Below, piece after piece: positions 56,576-64,000 of a stretch of 64,000 nt of DNA. The DNA is from Burkholderiales bacterium (GTDB lineage: Bacteria > Pseudomonadota > Gammaproteobacteria > Burkholderiales > SG8-39), in contig JADLAV010000087.1 of assembly GCA_020848075.1 (NCBI GenBank), positions 38,434 through 102,433 on the forward strand, read 5' to 3'. The position numbers and the translations under genes were made by a program. The first letter of the stretch is position 1. Each line of letters starts with the position of its first letter. The notes beneath the pieces are model-generated. The model was not told the DNA's origin, searched no databases, and saw only the letters and a list, made by a program, of their open reading frames with translations.

Positions 56576-58156
56576 ATGACGAAGAGTCTGAAACGAATCC
56601 TGGTCCGCGTGCTGGTCGCGGCGCTCTTGATCGCCGTGGGCGCCCTCGGCGTCCGTTCCTACCGCGCGCTGCAAGGTCCGCCGTTGGAGCCCTGGCATAC
56701 CTTCGTGCCGGCCGAGCTGCACGCGACCGAGCTCGACGCCGCCGACTGGGCCCGCTACATCGCCCAGGAGCAGGCGATCTTCGACAGCGTCCGGGCCAAC
56801 GTGACGCGGAAACTCGAACCGGGCGCCCGGGTTCCGTACAACCGTTACTTCGAGGGCAGTCCGGTCTTTCCGCCGCGCTTCGCGCAGGACTGGAACCGCT
56901 CCTACGTCATGGAGCCCGCATCGGCGCCCAAGGGGGTGGTGGTGCTGCTGCACGGGCTCACGGACTCGCCGTACAGCCTGCGCCACGTCGCCCGCCGTTA
57001 TGCCGAACGCGGTTTCGTCGCCATCGGCTTGCGCGTTCCCGGCCACGGCACGGTGCCGGCCGGGCTGACCGATGTGCGCTGGGAAGACTGGATGGCGGCA
57101 ACGCGCCTCGCCGTGCGCGAAGCGCGGCGCCGGGTGCCGGCGCCGGCGCCGTTGCATCTGGTCGGCTTCTCGAACGGTGGCGCGCTCGCGGTGAAGTACG
57201 CGCTCGACGCGATCGAGGAGCGTAATCTGCCGCGCGCCGATCGGCTGGTGCTGTTCACCCCGATGATCGGCATCACGCGCTTTGCGCGCTTCGCTGGTTT
57301 GGCCGGCTTGCCCGCGCTGCTCCCGCCGTTCGCCAATGCCGCGTGGCTGAGCATCCTGCCGGAATTCAACCCGTTCAAGTACAACTCGTTCCCCGTCAAC
57401 GGCGGGCGCCAGTCGTTCCGTCTCACCGATGCGCTGCAGGCGCAGATCCAGCGCCTGTCGCGCGCCGGGCAGCTCGCCGCTATGCCGCCGGTGCTGACAT
57501 TCCAGTCGGTGATCGACTACACCGTGAGCACGCCGGCCATCCTCACCGCGCTGTACGCGTTCCTGCCGGACAACGGTAGCGAGATCGTGCTGTTCGACGT
57601 GAACCGTACCGTCAAGTTCGGGCCGCTGCTGCGGCCATCGTCGTATGTGGCGCTGGAGCGCCTCACACCGACGACGCCGCAACCCTATCGCTTCACGGCG
57701 ATCGTCAACGCCGGCGACAACAGCGACGCCACGCTCGAGAGAACCATCGAGCCGGGACAGACGCAGGCGACCGAGCGGCGGCTTGGCATCCCCTATCCGC
57801 CGGGAATCTTCTCGCTCTCCCACCTGTCGATCCCGATCCCGCCCGACGACCCGCTGTACGGCACGCAGCCCGATCCGAAGACGCGGTCGGAGTTCGGCCT
57901 GAACCTGGGGGCGCTCGACGCGCGCGGCGAACGGGGCGCGCTGATCATCGATCAGGACTTTCTCACCCGGCTGCCTGCCAACCCCTTCTTCGCCTACCTG
58001 ATCGCGCGGGTGGAAGAGGGCGTCGCGCATCTGCCGACACCGAGCGGCCATCACCTCGCCGCGACGCCGCCGACCGGGTTGCCGATCCGGCTCGAGGCGC
58101 TGCTGTCGACGTTCGCGCCCTCCGACGCCGACGCCCAACCGTTTGCCGGTCCGTGA
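56576..58156 (+). CDS. Alpha/beta hydrolase with N-terminal membrane anchor
   Basis: Hydrolase of 526 residues. ATG 56576 starts a signal anchor ([22 protein letters not shown]). The fold has [33 protein letters not shown] (oxyanion region) and the nucleophile elbow [15 protein letters not shown] near residue 200. It resembles lysophospholipase/serine aminopeptidase-like hydrolases (S33). Substrate is unknown. The next gene, a ceramidase-like membrane protein, starts 46 bp downstream, so they may act on related lipids. Confidence 0.8.
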   Translation: MTKSLKRILVRVLVAALLIAVGALGVRSYRALQGPPLEPWHTFVPAELHATELDAADWARYIAQEQAIFDSVRANVTRKLEPGARVPYNRYFEGSPVFPPRFAQDWNRSYVMEPASAPKGVVVLLHGLTDSPYSLRHVARRYAERGFVAIGLRVPGHGTVPAGLTDVRWEDWMAATRLAVREARRRVPAPAPLHLVGFSNGGALAVKYALDAIEERNLPRADRLVLFTPMIGITRFARFAGLAGLPALLPPFANAAWLSILPEFNPFKYNSFPVNGGRQSFRLTDALQAQIQRLSRAGQLAAMPPVLTFQSVIDYTVSTPAILTALYAFLPDNGSEIVLFDVNRTVKFGPLLRPSSYVALERLTPTTPQPYRFTAIVNAGDNSDATLERTIEPGQTQATERRLGIPYPPGIFSLSHLSIPIPPDDPLYGTQPDPKTRSEFGLNLGALDARGERGALIIDQDFLTRLPANPFFAYLIARVEEGVAHLPTPSGHHLAATPPTGLPIRLEALLSTFAPSDADAQPFAGP

Positions 58157-58202
58157 CACGACGCTGCGCTCGGCGTTCGACGAGCGCGGAGCCGTCTCCC
58201 CG

Positions 58203-58988
58203 ATGAGCCGTCCCGTGAGGAAGCGCATCGCATTCGTCATCGCCTGCACGCTGCTCGTCGTCGCTGCGGCCTTCCTGCTGCCGGCGGTGCCGCAGCCGCT
58301 CGAGTACCATCATTTCGCGGACCAACGGAGCGCGCTCGGGATCCACAACGTTCTCGACGTCGTCTCGAACCTCGCCTTCCTGATCGCCGGCATCGTCGGC
58401 CTCGCCGGGATCCTCTCGGGCCGGGCGCGCTTCGAGTTTCCGAGCGAGCGCTGGCCCTGGGCGTTCTTCTTCCTCGGCATCCTGCTGACCGCAGCGGGCT
58501 CTTCCTGCTACCACCTCGATCCGAACAACGAGACTCTGTTCTGGGATCGGCTGCCGATGACCATCGCCTTCATGGGACTCGTGTCGAGCCAGATCGTCGA
58601 CCGGATCAGCGTCCGGGCCGGGCTGGTTCTGCTGGGGCCGTTGCTGCTGGTGGGCGTAGCCTCGGTCGTCTACTGGATCGCCACCGAGCACGCCGGTGCG
58701 GGCAACGTGCTGCCCTACGCCCTGCTGCAGGGCTACGCCATGCTCGTTCTGCTGCTGATGGCGGTCCTGACGCCCTCGCGCTACACGCGGGCGAGCGACC
58801 TGTACTTCATCTTCGGCTGGTACGCGGCTGCCAAACTGCTGGAGAGCTTCGATGCGCAAGTCCTGGCGTACAGCCACGTCGTCAGCGGCCACACGCTCAA
58901 ACACGTCGCCGCAGCCGGGGCCGGCTTCGTCGCCGCCTCCATGCTGATGCGACGGACGCTGCGCGTGCCGGTCTCCCAGGGGCGGTGA
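58203..58988 (+). CDS. Ceramidase-like (CREST superfamily) membrane protein
   Basis: Polytopic protein of 261 residues with seven predicted helices. SSCYHLDPNNETLFWDRLPMTIAFM and the C-terminal YSHVVSGHTLKHVAAAGAGF supply the Ser, Asp and three His of the CREST hydrolase active site (alkaline ceramidase, adiponectin receptor). LGIHNVLDVVSNLAFLIAGI is also typical. The bacterial members are of uncertain substrate, as most bacteria lack ceramide. It starts 46 bp after the alpha/beta hydrolase gene. Confidence 0.75.
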   Translation: MSRPVRKRIAFVIACTLLVVAAAFLLPAVPQPLEYHHFADQRSALGIHNVLDVVSNLAFLIAGIVGLAGILSGRARFEFPSERWPWAFFFLGILLTAAGSSCYHLDPNNETLFWDRLPMTIAFMGLVSSQIVDRISVRAGLVLLGPLLLVGVASVVYWIATEHAGAGNVLPYALLQGYAMLVLLLMAVLTPSRYTRASDLYFIFGWYAAAKLLESFDAQVLAYSHVVSGHTLKHVAAAGAGFVAASMLMRRTLRVPVSQGR

Positions 58989-59062
58989 TCGCTACGTCCG
59001 GATCGCCGCCGGTGACGAGGCGAGCGGGTGTCCGTGATCGACCTGCGGACGCGCGCGCTGGC

Positions 59063-59707
59063 CTACTGCCCGCTGCCCGCGGGGCAACCGGTGCACCCGG
59101 TGAGGTTGGCTCCCCGGAACGTTGCCTTTTCGAGCCTCGCACCGGTCAGGTTCGCGTCCTGCAGGTTCGCTTTCTCGAGGCGGGCGCCTTGCAGGTTGGC
59201 CCCGGAGAGGTCGGCGCCGCGCAAGTTGGCTCCGGTCAGATCGGCGCGCTCGAGGTTCGCGCGCGGCAGCTTGGCTCCTTCCATTCGCGCGTAGCGCAGG
59301 TTGGCGCCGCTCGCAGAGGCGTCGCTCAAGTCGGTTTCGCGCAGGTTGGCGCTCTGGAAATCCGCGGCGCTCGCGCTCGCCCGCGCGAGCGTCGCACTGC
59401 GCAGGTTCGCTCGCCTCAGGCTGGCGCGCTCGAGCGAAGCCCCGGTCAGGTTCGCGCGCTCGAGACTGGCCTGCTGCAGCCGCGCGCGATCGAGACGCGC
59501 TCCGGCAAGCTCGGCGCCGCTCAGGTTGGAACGCGAGAGGTCCGCACGCGACAGGTCGGCGTCCGGCAGGCTCACCCCGCGCAGGTTCGCGGACAGGCAG
59601 ACCGTGCCGGGCTGGATGCGGCAGCGGTCGATGACCCGGACATCGCCGTTCTGCGCGTGGGCGGCTGCGGCGCACAGCGCGAGGATCGTGCCGACGAGAA
59701 AACGCAT
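59063..59707 (-). CDS. Exported pentapeptide-repeat protein
   Basis: Protein of 214 residues with a signal peptide (RFLVGTILALCAAAAHAQ) and then about 30 A(D/N)LxX-type pentapeptides from residue 38 to 200 (for instance ADLSRADLSRSNLSGAELAGARL), predicted to form a right-handed quadrilateral helix. Two Cys pairs (RCRI/VCLS and GCTGCP) cap both ends. Export to the periplasm is unlike cytosolic Qnr/MfpA proteins that protect gyrase, so a structural or binding role is more likely. It converges with the preceding ceramidase-like gene. Confidence 0.82.
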   Translation of the reverse strand: MRFLVGTILALCAAAAHAQNGDVRVIDRCRIQPGTVCLSANLRGVSLPDADLSRADLSRSNLSGAELAGARLDRARLQQASLERANLTGASLERASLRRANLRSATLARASASAADFQSANLRETDLSDASASGANLRYARMEGAKLPRANLERADLTGANLRGADLSGANLQGARLEKANLQDANLTGARLEKATFRGANLTGCTGCPAGSGQ

Positions 59708-59917
59708 GCGTTCGTTCTTTCTCTTCCGGGTGAGAGAGGGCGTAATGTACCGCAAACGATGGTGCCCGCGCCCGCCGCCGCGGCGACCGGGGCGTTCCGG
59801 ACGTCAGGAATGCTCCCGATGCGCGGGGAGTTGCCTTCCGGCGTCACTCCGAGGACAATCCGGGACCCCCCAAACCTGGACTTCCCCGTGTTCGCGTATT
59901 CCCAAGCCGGAACGCTC

Positions 59918-61000
59918 ATGCATTCGTCACGCATTCTCGGCCTCCTCGCGCTCGCGTCCCTCACGGCGCTCGGAGCGTGCAGGCGCGCCGAGGAGCCGCC
60001 TCCGCCGGAGGTTCGCCCCGTCCGTGCGATCACCGTCGAGCAGCACGCCGCCGGTGACACGGTATCCCTCACCGGGACCGTCCAGGCGGAGACCGAGGTC
60101 AACCTGTCCTTCCGCATCGACGGACGCCTGATCGAGCGCAACGTCGACGTCGGTGCCACGGTCAAGCCCGGACAGCTCATCGCCCGGCTCGATCCCTCGA
60201 ACGAGCAGAGCGCGCTGCAGGGGGTGCAGGCCCAGCTCGCCGCAGCACGGGCGCAGCTCGTCGAGCAGCGCAACAACTTGAACCGCCAGAAGGAGCTGCT
60301 CGCGCAGCGCTTCATCTCTCAGGCCGCGTTCGATCTGGCCGCGGCGAACCTGCAGAGCGCCGAGTCGGCGGCGATTGCCGCGCAGTCGCAGGTGAATCTC
60401 GCCCAGAACCGCCTCGGCTATACCCGGCTCGTGGCCGATGTGGGCGGCTCGGTGACGCAGGTCGGCGCCGAGCCCGGCGAGGTCGTGCCCGCTGGCCGCA
60501 TGGTCGTCCAGATCGCGCGCGCGGGCGGGCGCGACGCCGTCTTCGACGTGCCCGCGCAGATCAAGGACGACGCCCCCGCCAACGCGGAGATCGCCGTATC
60601 GCTGACGATGGATCCGAAGGTCTCCGCCAAGGGACGCGTCCGGGAAGTGTCGCCGCGCGCCGACCCGGTGACCGGCACGTTCCGCGTGCGCGTGGGGCTG
60701 ATCGATCCGCCCGCGGCACTGCGGCTCGGCTCGACGGTGACCGGCCGCCTGCGCATGGAGGCCGCCGCCGCGATCCGGGTCCCCGCATCCGCCCTCATGC
60801 GCCAGGGTGCGCAATCGGCGGTGTGGATCGTGGATCCCAAGACGGAGACCGTGGCGCTGCGGCCGATCGACGTCGCGAGCTTCGGTACCGACCGGATCGT
60901 CGTCGCCAGCGGACTCAACCCGGGGGACGTCGTCGTCACCGCCGGCGTGCAGGCCCTCCATCCCGGCCAGAAGGTCCGCCTGCTCGGGGCCGCGAAGTGA
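59918..61000 (+). CDS. RND efflux periplasmic adaptor lipoprotein
   Basis: Membrane-fusion protein of 360 residues. The signal LGLLALASLTALGACRR has a lipobox LGAC. The HlyD/AcrA layout is complete: barrel-sandwich hybrid (LSFRIDGRLIERNVDVGATVKPGQLIARLDP), helical hairpin (QLAAARAQLVEQRNNLNRQKELL) and beta barrel (VPAQIKDDAPANAEIAVSLTMDP). The stop overlaps the permease start as GTGA, so the two are one operon. Confidence 0.92.
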   Translation: MHSSRILGLLALASLTALGACRRAEEPPPPEVRPVRAITVEQHAAGDTVSLTGTVQAETEVNLSFRIDGRLIERNVDVGATVKPGQLIARLDPSNEQSALQGVQAQLAAARAQLVEQRNNLNRQKELLAQRFISQAAFDLAAANLQSAESAAIAAQSQVNLAQNRLGYTRLVADVGGSVTQVGAEPGEVVPAGRMVVQIARAGGRDAVFDVPAQIKDDAPANAEIAVSLTMDPKVSAKGRVREVSPRADPVTGTFRVRVGLIDPPAALRLGSTVTGRLRMEAAAAIRVPASALMRQGAQSAVWIVDPKTETVALRPIDVASFGTDRIVVASGLNPGDVVVTAGVQALHPGQKVRLLGAAK

Positions 61001-64000
61001 TCGGCCCGAACCTGTCGGAATGGGCGATCAAGCGCCGGTCGCTCATCGTCTATTTCATGATCGCGGCGGTGATCGCCGGCACGATCTCGTTCGTGCGGCT
61101 CGGCCGCGCCGAGGATCCGGTCTTCACGTTTCGCACCATGATCGTCTTCGCGGCCTGGCCCGGTGCCTCGCTCGAGGAGACGCTCGACCAGGTCACCGAG
61201 CGGATCGAGCGCAAGCTCCAGGAGACGCGCCATCTCGACCGCGTACGCAGCTACACGACGGCAGGGGTCACGACCATATTCGTCGACCTGGAGCAGTCGA
61301 CGCCGCCGAAAGAGGTGCCCGACGTCTGGTACCAGGTGCGCAAGAACATCGGCGACATCCGCGGCACGCTGCCCCAGGGGGTGGTCGGCCCGGGCTTCAA
61401 CGACGATTTCGGGGACACCTACGGGATCATCTACGGGTTCACCGGGGACGGGTTCACCCACCGCGAGCTGCGCGACTACGTCGAGGACACGCGCTCCCGG
61501 CTGCTCGCGGTGCCGGATGTCTCGAAGATCGAGATCCTCGGCGCGCAGGACGAGAGCATCTTCCTCGAATTCTCCACCGCCCGCCTGGCCGGCCTCGGCC
61601 TCACCTATCCGGCCCTCCTCGCGCAGTTGCAGGCACAGAACATCGTCCGTCCCACCGGCGTGTTGCAGACGGGGGACGAGCGGATCTTCCTGCGTGTGTC
61701 CGGCGCGTTCGGGTCCGAGGACGACATCAAGGCCGTCAACCTCGTCGTGGACAACCGGCTCGTGCCCCTGCGGGACATCGCCCAGATCCGCCGCGGGTAC
61801 TCGGATCCTCCGCTGCCGCTCTTCCACGTGAACGGCAAGCCCGCGATCGGCCTCGCGATCGCGATGCGCGACGGCGGCGACATCCTCGCGCTCGGCGCCA
61901 ACCTCAAGCGCGAGATGGCGAACGTGCGGGCGAGCCTGCCGGTCGGGATCGAGCCGTTCCTCGTCTCCGATCAGGCCGTCACCGTCGATCTCGCCATCAA
62001 CGACTTCATGACCTCGCTGTGGCAGGCGATCATCATCATCCTCGCCGCGAGCTTCCTCAGCCTCGGCGTCCGTCCGGGCTCGGTCGTGGCGCTCGCCATC
62101 CCGCTCACGCTGGCGATCGTGTTCGCGGTCATGGAGATCGCGGGCATCGATCTGCAGCGCATCTCGCTCGGGGCGCTCATCATCGCCCTGACCCTGCTGG
62201 TCGACGATGCGATGACGACGGTCGACGCGATGATCCGGCGCCTCGCCGCCGGGGACTCGAAAGAGACCGCGGCGACCTTCGCCTACAAGACGCTCGCCGC
62301 CCCGATGCTCTCCGGCACGCTCATCACGATCGCGGGCTTCGTCCCGATCGGCTTCGCGCGGAGCTCGGCGGGCGAGTACACCTTCTCGATCTTCGCGGTG
62401 GTCGCGATCGCGCTGGTCACCTCGTGGCTGGTGGCGGTGACGTTCGCGCCCGTAATCGGCATCGCCATCCTCAAGACCCCGAAGGCGGCGGCGGGCGGGG
62501 GCGAGGAGAAGCCCGGCGCGCTCATGCGCGCCTACCGCGGTCTCCTCGTCGGCGCGATGCGCGCGAAGTGGCTGACGATCGCGGTGACGCTCGTCGCGTT
62601 CCTCGGGGCGATCTACCTCCTCCGGTTCGTGCCCGCGCAGTTCTTCCCGGCCTCCGACCGGCCCGAGCTCGTCGTCGACCTGACGCTGCGGCAGAACGCG
62701 TCGATCTACGCCTCCGAGGAGGTCGCCAAGCGGCTCGAGGCGGCGCTCGCCAAGGACCCGGACATCGATCACTGGAGCACCTACGTCGGCCGCGGCGCGA
62801 TCCGCTTCTACCTGCCGCTCAACGTGCAGCTCGCCAATCCCTTCTTCGCGCAGGTCGTGATCGTCGCCAAGGGGTTCGAGGAGCGCAAGCGCGTCCATGA
62901 CCGGCTCGAGAAGCTGCTCGCCGAGGAGTTTCCCGGCGTGGTGTCGCGGGTATCGCCCCTGGAACTCGGCCCGCCGGTCGGCTGGCCGCTCCAGTACCGC
63001 GTGAGCGGGCCGGACAAGGACCAGGTGACGCAGATCGCGCAGCGGCTCGCGCAGGTCGTCGCGTCGAACCCCGAGACCCGGCACGTCAATTTCGACTGGA
63101 TGGAGCCGGCGCTTCAGTTCCGCCTCAAGGTCGACCAGGATCAGGCGCGGCGGCTCGGCGTGAGCTCGGCCACCATCGCCGCGGTGCTGAACGCATCGAT
63201 CGTCGGCTCGACGGTGACGCAGGTGCGCGACAGCATCTACCTCGTGAACGTCGTCGCGCGGGCGGTGGACGCGGAGCGGGCGACAGTGACGACGTTGCGC
63301 TCGCTGCAGGTCCCGATCCCGGGCGGCCGGACGGTGGCGCTCAGCCAGTTCGCGAGCTTCGAGTTCGCCGAGGAATATCCGCTCGTCTGGCGCCGCGACC
63401 GCGTGCCGACGCTCACGGTGCGCGCGGATACGGTGGCCGGCGCGCTCGCCGATCCGGTCGTCGAGGCGCTCAAGGCGCCGATCGCCGAGCTGGCGAAAGG
63501 CCTGCCGCAGGGTTACCGTATCGATCTCGGCGGCATCGCCGAGGAGAGCGCGATCTCGCAGGCGTCGGTGTTCGCGGTCGTGCCGGTGATGGTGCTCCTG
63601 ATGCTCACGGTGCTCATGTTCCAGCTCCAGAAGTTCAGGACGCTCTTCGTCGTGCTCGCGGTGCTTCCGCTCAGCATCATCGGCGTGGTCCTCGCGCTGC
63701 TCGTCTTCAACCGGCCGCTCGGCTTCGTCGCCATCCTCGGCATCCTCGCGCTGATCGGCATGGTCGCGAAGAACGCGGTGATCCTCGTCGTGCAGATCGA
63801 GACCGACCGGGCCGAGGGCAAGAGCGTCTGGGATGCCGTCATCGCCGCCGCGAGCTCCCGGCTGCGGCCGCTGACGCTCACCGCGTTCTCGACCGTGCTC
63901 GGCCTCATCCCGATCGCGCCGACCGTGTTCTGGGGGCCGATGGCGTTCGCGATCATGGGCGGGCTGATGATCGGGACGCTGCTGATGCTCGTGTTCCTGC
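60997..64000 (+). CDS. RND efflux permease, 3' end off the window
   Basis: Inner-membrane RND pump; about 1,001 residues are seen before the right edge. GTG 60997 overlaps the adaptor stop. It begins LSEWAIKRRSLIVYFMIAAVIAGTISFVRLGRAEDPVFTFRTM, and the TM4 proton-relay motif is LIIALTLLVDDAMTTVDAMIRR (Asp-Asp instead of the usual VD-DAI context). GRAEDPVF and the lack of a long AcrB-like docking region place it with the MexK/TtgB-distant HAE-1-like pumps of Proteobacteria. Substrate is unknown. No outer-membrane channel gene is in view. Confidence 0.93.
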   Translation, partial: MIGPNLSEWAIKRRSLIVYFMIAAVIAGTISFVRLGRAEDPVFTFRTMIVFAAWPGASLEETLDQVTERIERKLQETRHLDRVRSYTTAGVTTIFVDLEQSTPPKEVPDVWYQVRKNIGDIRGTLPQGVVGPGFNDDFGDTYGIIYGFTGDGFTHRELRDYVEDTRSRLLAVPDVSKIEILGAQDESIFLEFSTARLAGLGLTYPALLAQLQAQNIVRPTGVLQTGDERIFLRVSGAFGSEDDIKAVNLVVDNRLVPLRDIAQIRRGYSDPPLPLFHVNGKPAIGLAIAMRDGGDILALGANLKREMANVRASLPVGIEPFLVSDQAVTVDLAINDFMTSLWQAIIIILAASFLSLGVRPGSVVALAIPLTLAIVFAVMEIAGIDLQRISLGALIIALTLLVDDAMTTVDAMIRRLAAGDSKETAATFAYKTLAAPMLSGTLITIAGFVPIGFARSSAGEYTFSIFAVVAIALVTSWLVAVTFAPVIGIAILKTPKAAAGGGEEKPGALMRAYRGLLVGAMRAKWLTIAVTLVAFLGAIYLLRFVPAQFFPASDRPELVVDLTLRQNASIYASEEVAKRLEAALAKDPDIDHWSTYVGRGAIRFYLPLNVQLANPFFAQVVIVAKGFEERKRVHDRLEKLLAEEFPGVVSRVSPLELGPPVGWPLQYRVSGPDKDQVTQIAQRLAQVVASNPETRHVNFDWMEPALQFRLKVDQDQARRLGVSSATIAAVLNASIVGSTVTQVRDSIYLVNVVARAVDAERATVTTLRSLQVPIPGGRTVALSQFASFEFAEEYPLVWRRDRVPTLTVRADTVAGALADPVVEALKAPIAELAKGLPQGYRIDLGGIAEESAISQASVFAVVPVMVLLMLTVLMFQLQKFRTLFVVLAVLPLSIIGVVLALLVFNRPLGFVAILGILALIGMVAKNAVILVVQIETDRAEGKSVWDAVIAAASSRLRPLTLTAFSTVLGLIPIAPTVFWGPMAFAIMGGLMIGTLLMLVFL

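Noticed and set aside
60418..63084. An 888-codon frame antisense to the RND genes
   Set aside because: Composition is typical of an antisense shadow and the RND proteins on the plus strand are certain.

Overview
The window looks like a high-GC proteobacterial chromosome, most likely a betaproteobacterium of Burkholderiales type. This rests on codon use, the ccoNOQP, TRAP and Mla-type gene arrangements and the protein families; no ribosomal RNA is present to fix the taxonomy. It has two parts that meet near position 25,135. Bases 1 to about 25,135 read as the right end of an integrative and conjugative element or genomic island. Bases 25,140 to 64,000 read as ordinary chromosome with visibly higher GC.

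Island part. Bases 1-7,590 hold a tightly coupled minus-strand operon. In transcription order it encodes an SNF2-type helicase with a C-terminal DUF3883 domain, a STAS-GHKL ATPase, a STAS-like protein (DUF4325), a PIN-domain protein and a DUF1156 adenine methylase that runs off the left edge. Neighbouring genes overlap or nearly touch. The single promoter I can see is flanked and overlapped by three related inverted repeats. This looks like a restriction-modification-like defence system with an anti-sigma-like switch, and it is the best candidate for an undescribed system here. Next come a PIN/excisionase-HTH toxin-antitoxin pair (7,709-8,780) and an almost complete virB operon on the minus strand (8,945-18,783): virB2-B3-B4-B5, two small lipoproteins, virB6-B8-B9-B10-B11 and two small envelope genes. 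A divergent LuxR regulator that keeps all six signal-binding residues and a ribbon-helix-helix-like protein follow. The cargo block 20,548-24,812 is rich in nuclease-like genes: a degenerate exonuclease with a membrane tail, a DUF3644 HEPN protein, a YajD HNH nuclease broken by an amber codon, and a second HEPN-like protein. The block ends at a tRNA-Arg(ACG) remnant lacking its D-arm, followed by that tRNA's terminator. I read this as the displaced attachment end. No integrase, relaxase or VirD4 is visible; they would lie left of base 1.

Chromosomal part. Regulators and small enzymes come first: cupin/LysR, a methyltransferase/AraC pair and a DUF1993 protein. Then follows an exported TonB-like/L,D-transpeptidase reading frame broken by two compensating frameshifts. 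The cbb3 oxidase genes ccoNOQP with a FixH-like stub come next, then an acetamidase and a divergent TRAP transporter. After that lie a fused acyl-CoA synthetase/GNAT gene and a stress-type cluster: CBS protein, DksA-type zinc finger, two Rnk-family proteins around a stand-alone EF-G domain V protein, and MgtA. The remainder is a thermolysin-like protease, an Mla-type lipid ABC system, HtpX, an alpha/beta hydrolase, a ceramidase-like membrane protein, an exported pentapeptide-repeat protein and an RND efflux pair cut by the right edge.

Two perfect TTGAC-N4-GTCAA boxes, upstream of the TRAP operon and of the CBS gene, suggest FNR/Anr-type oxygen control of this chromosomal stretch. All functions are assigned from sequence reading alone; no database search was run.
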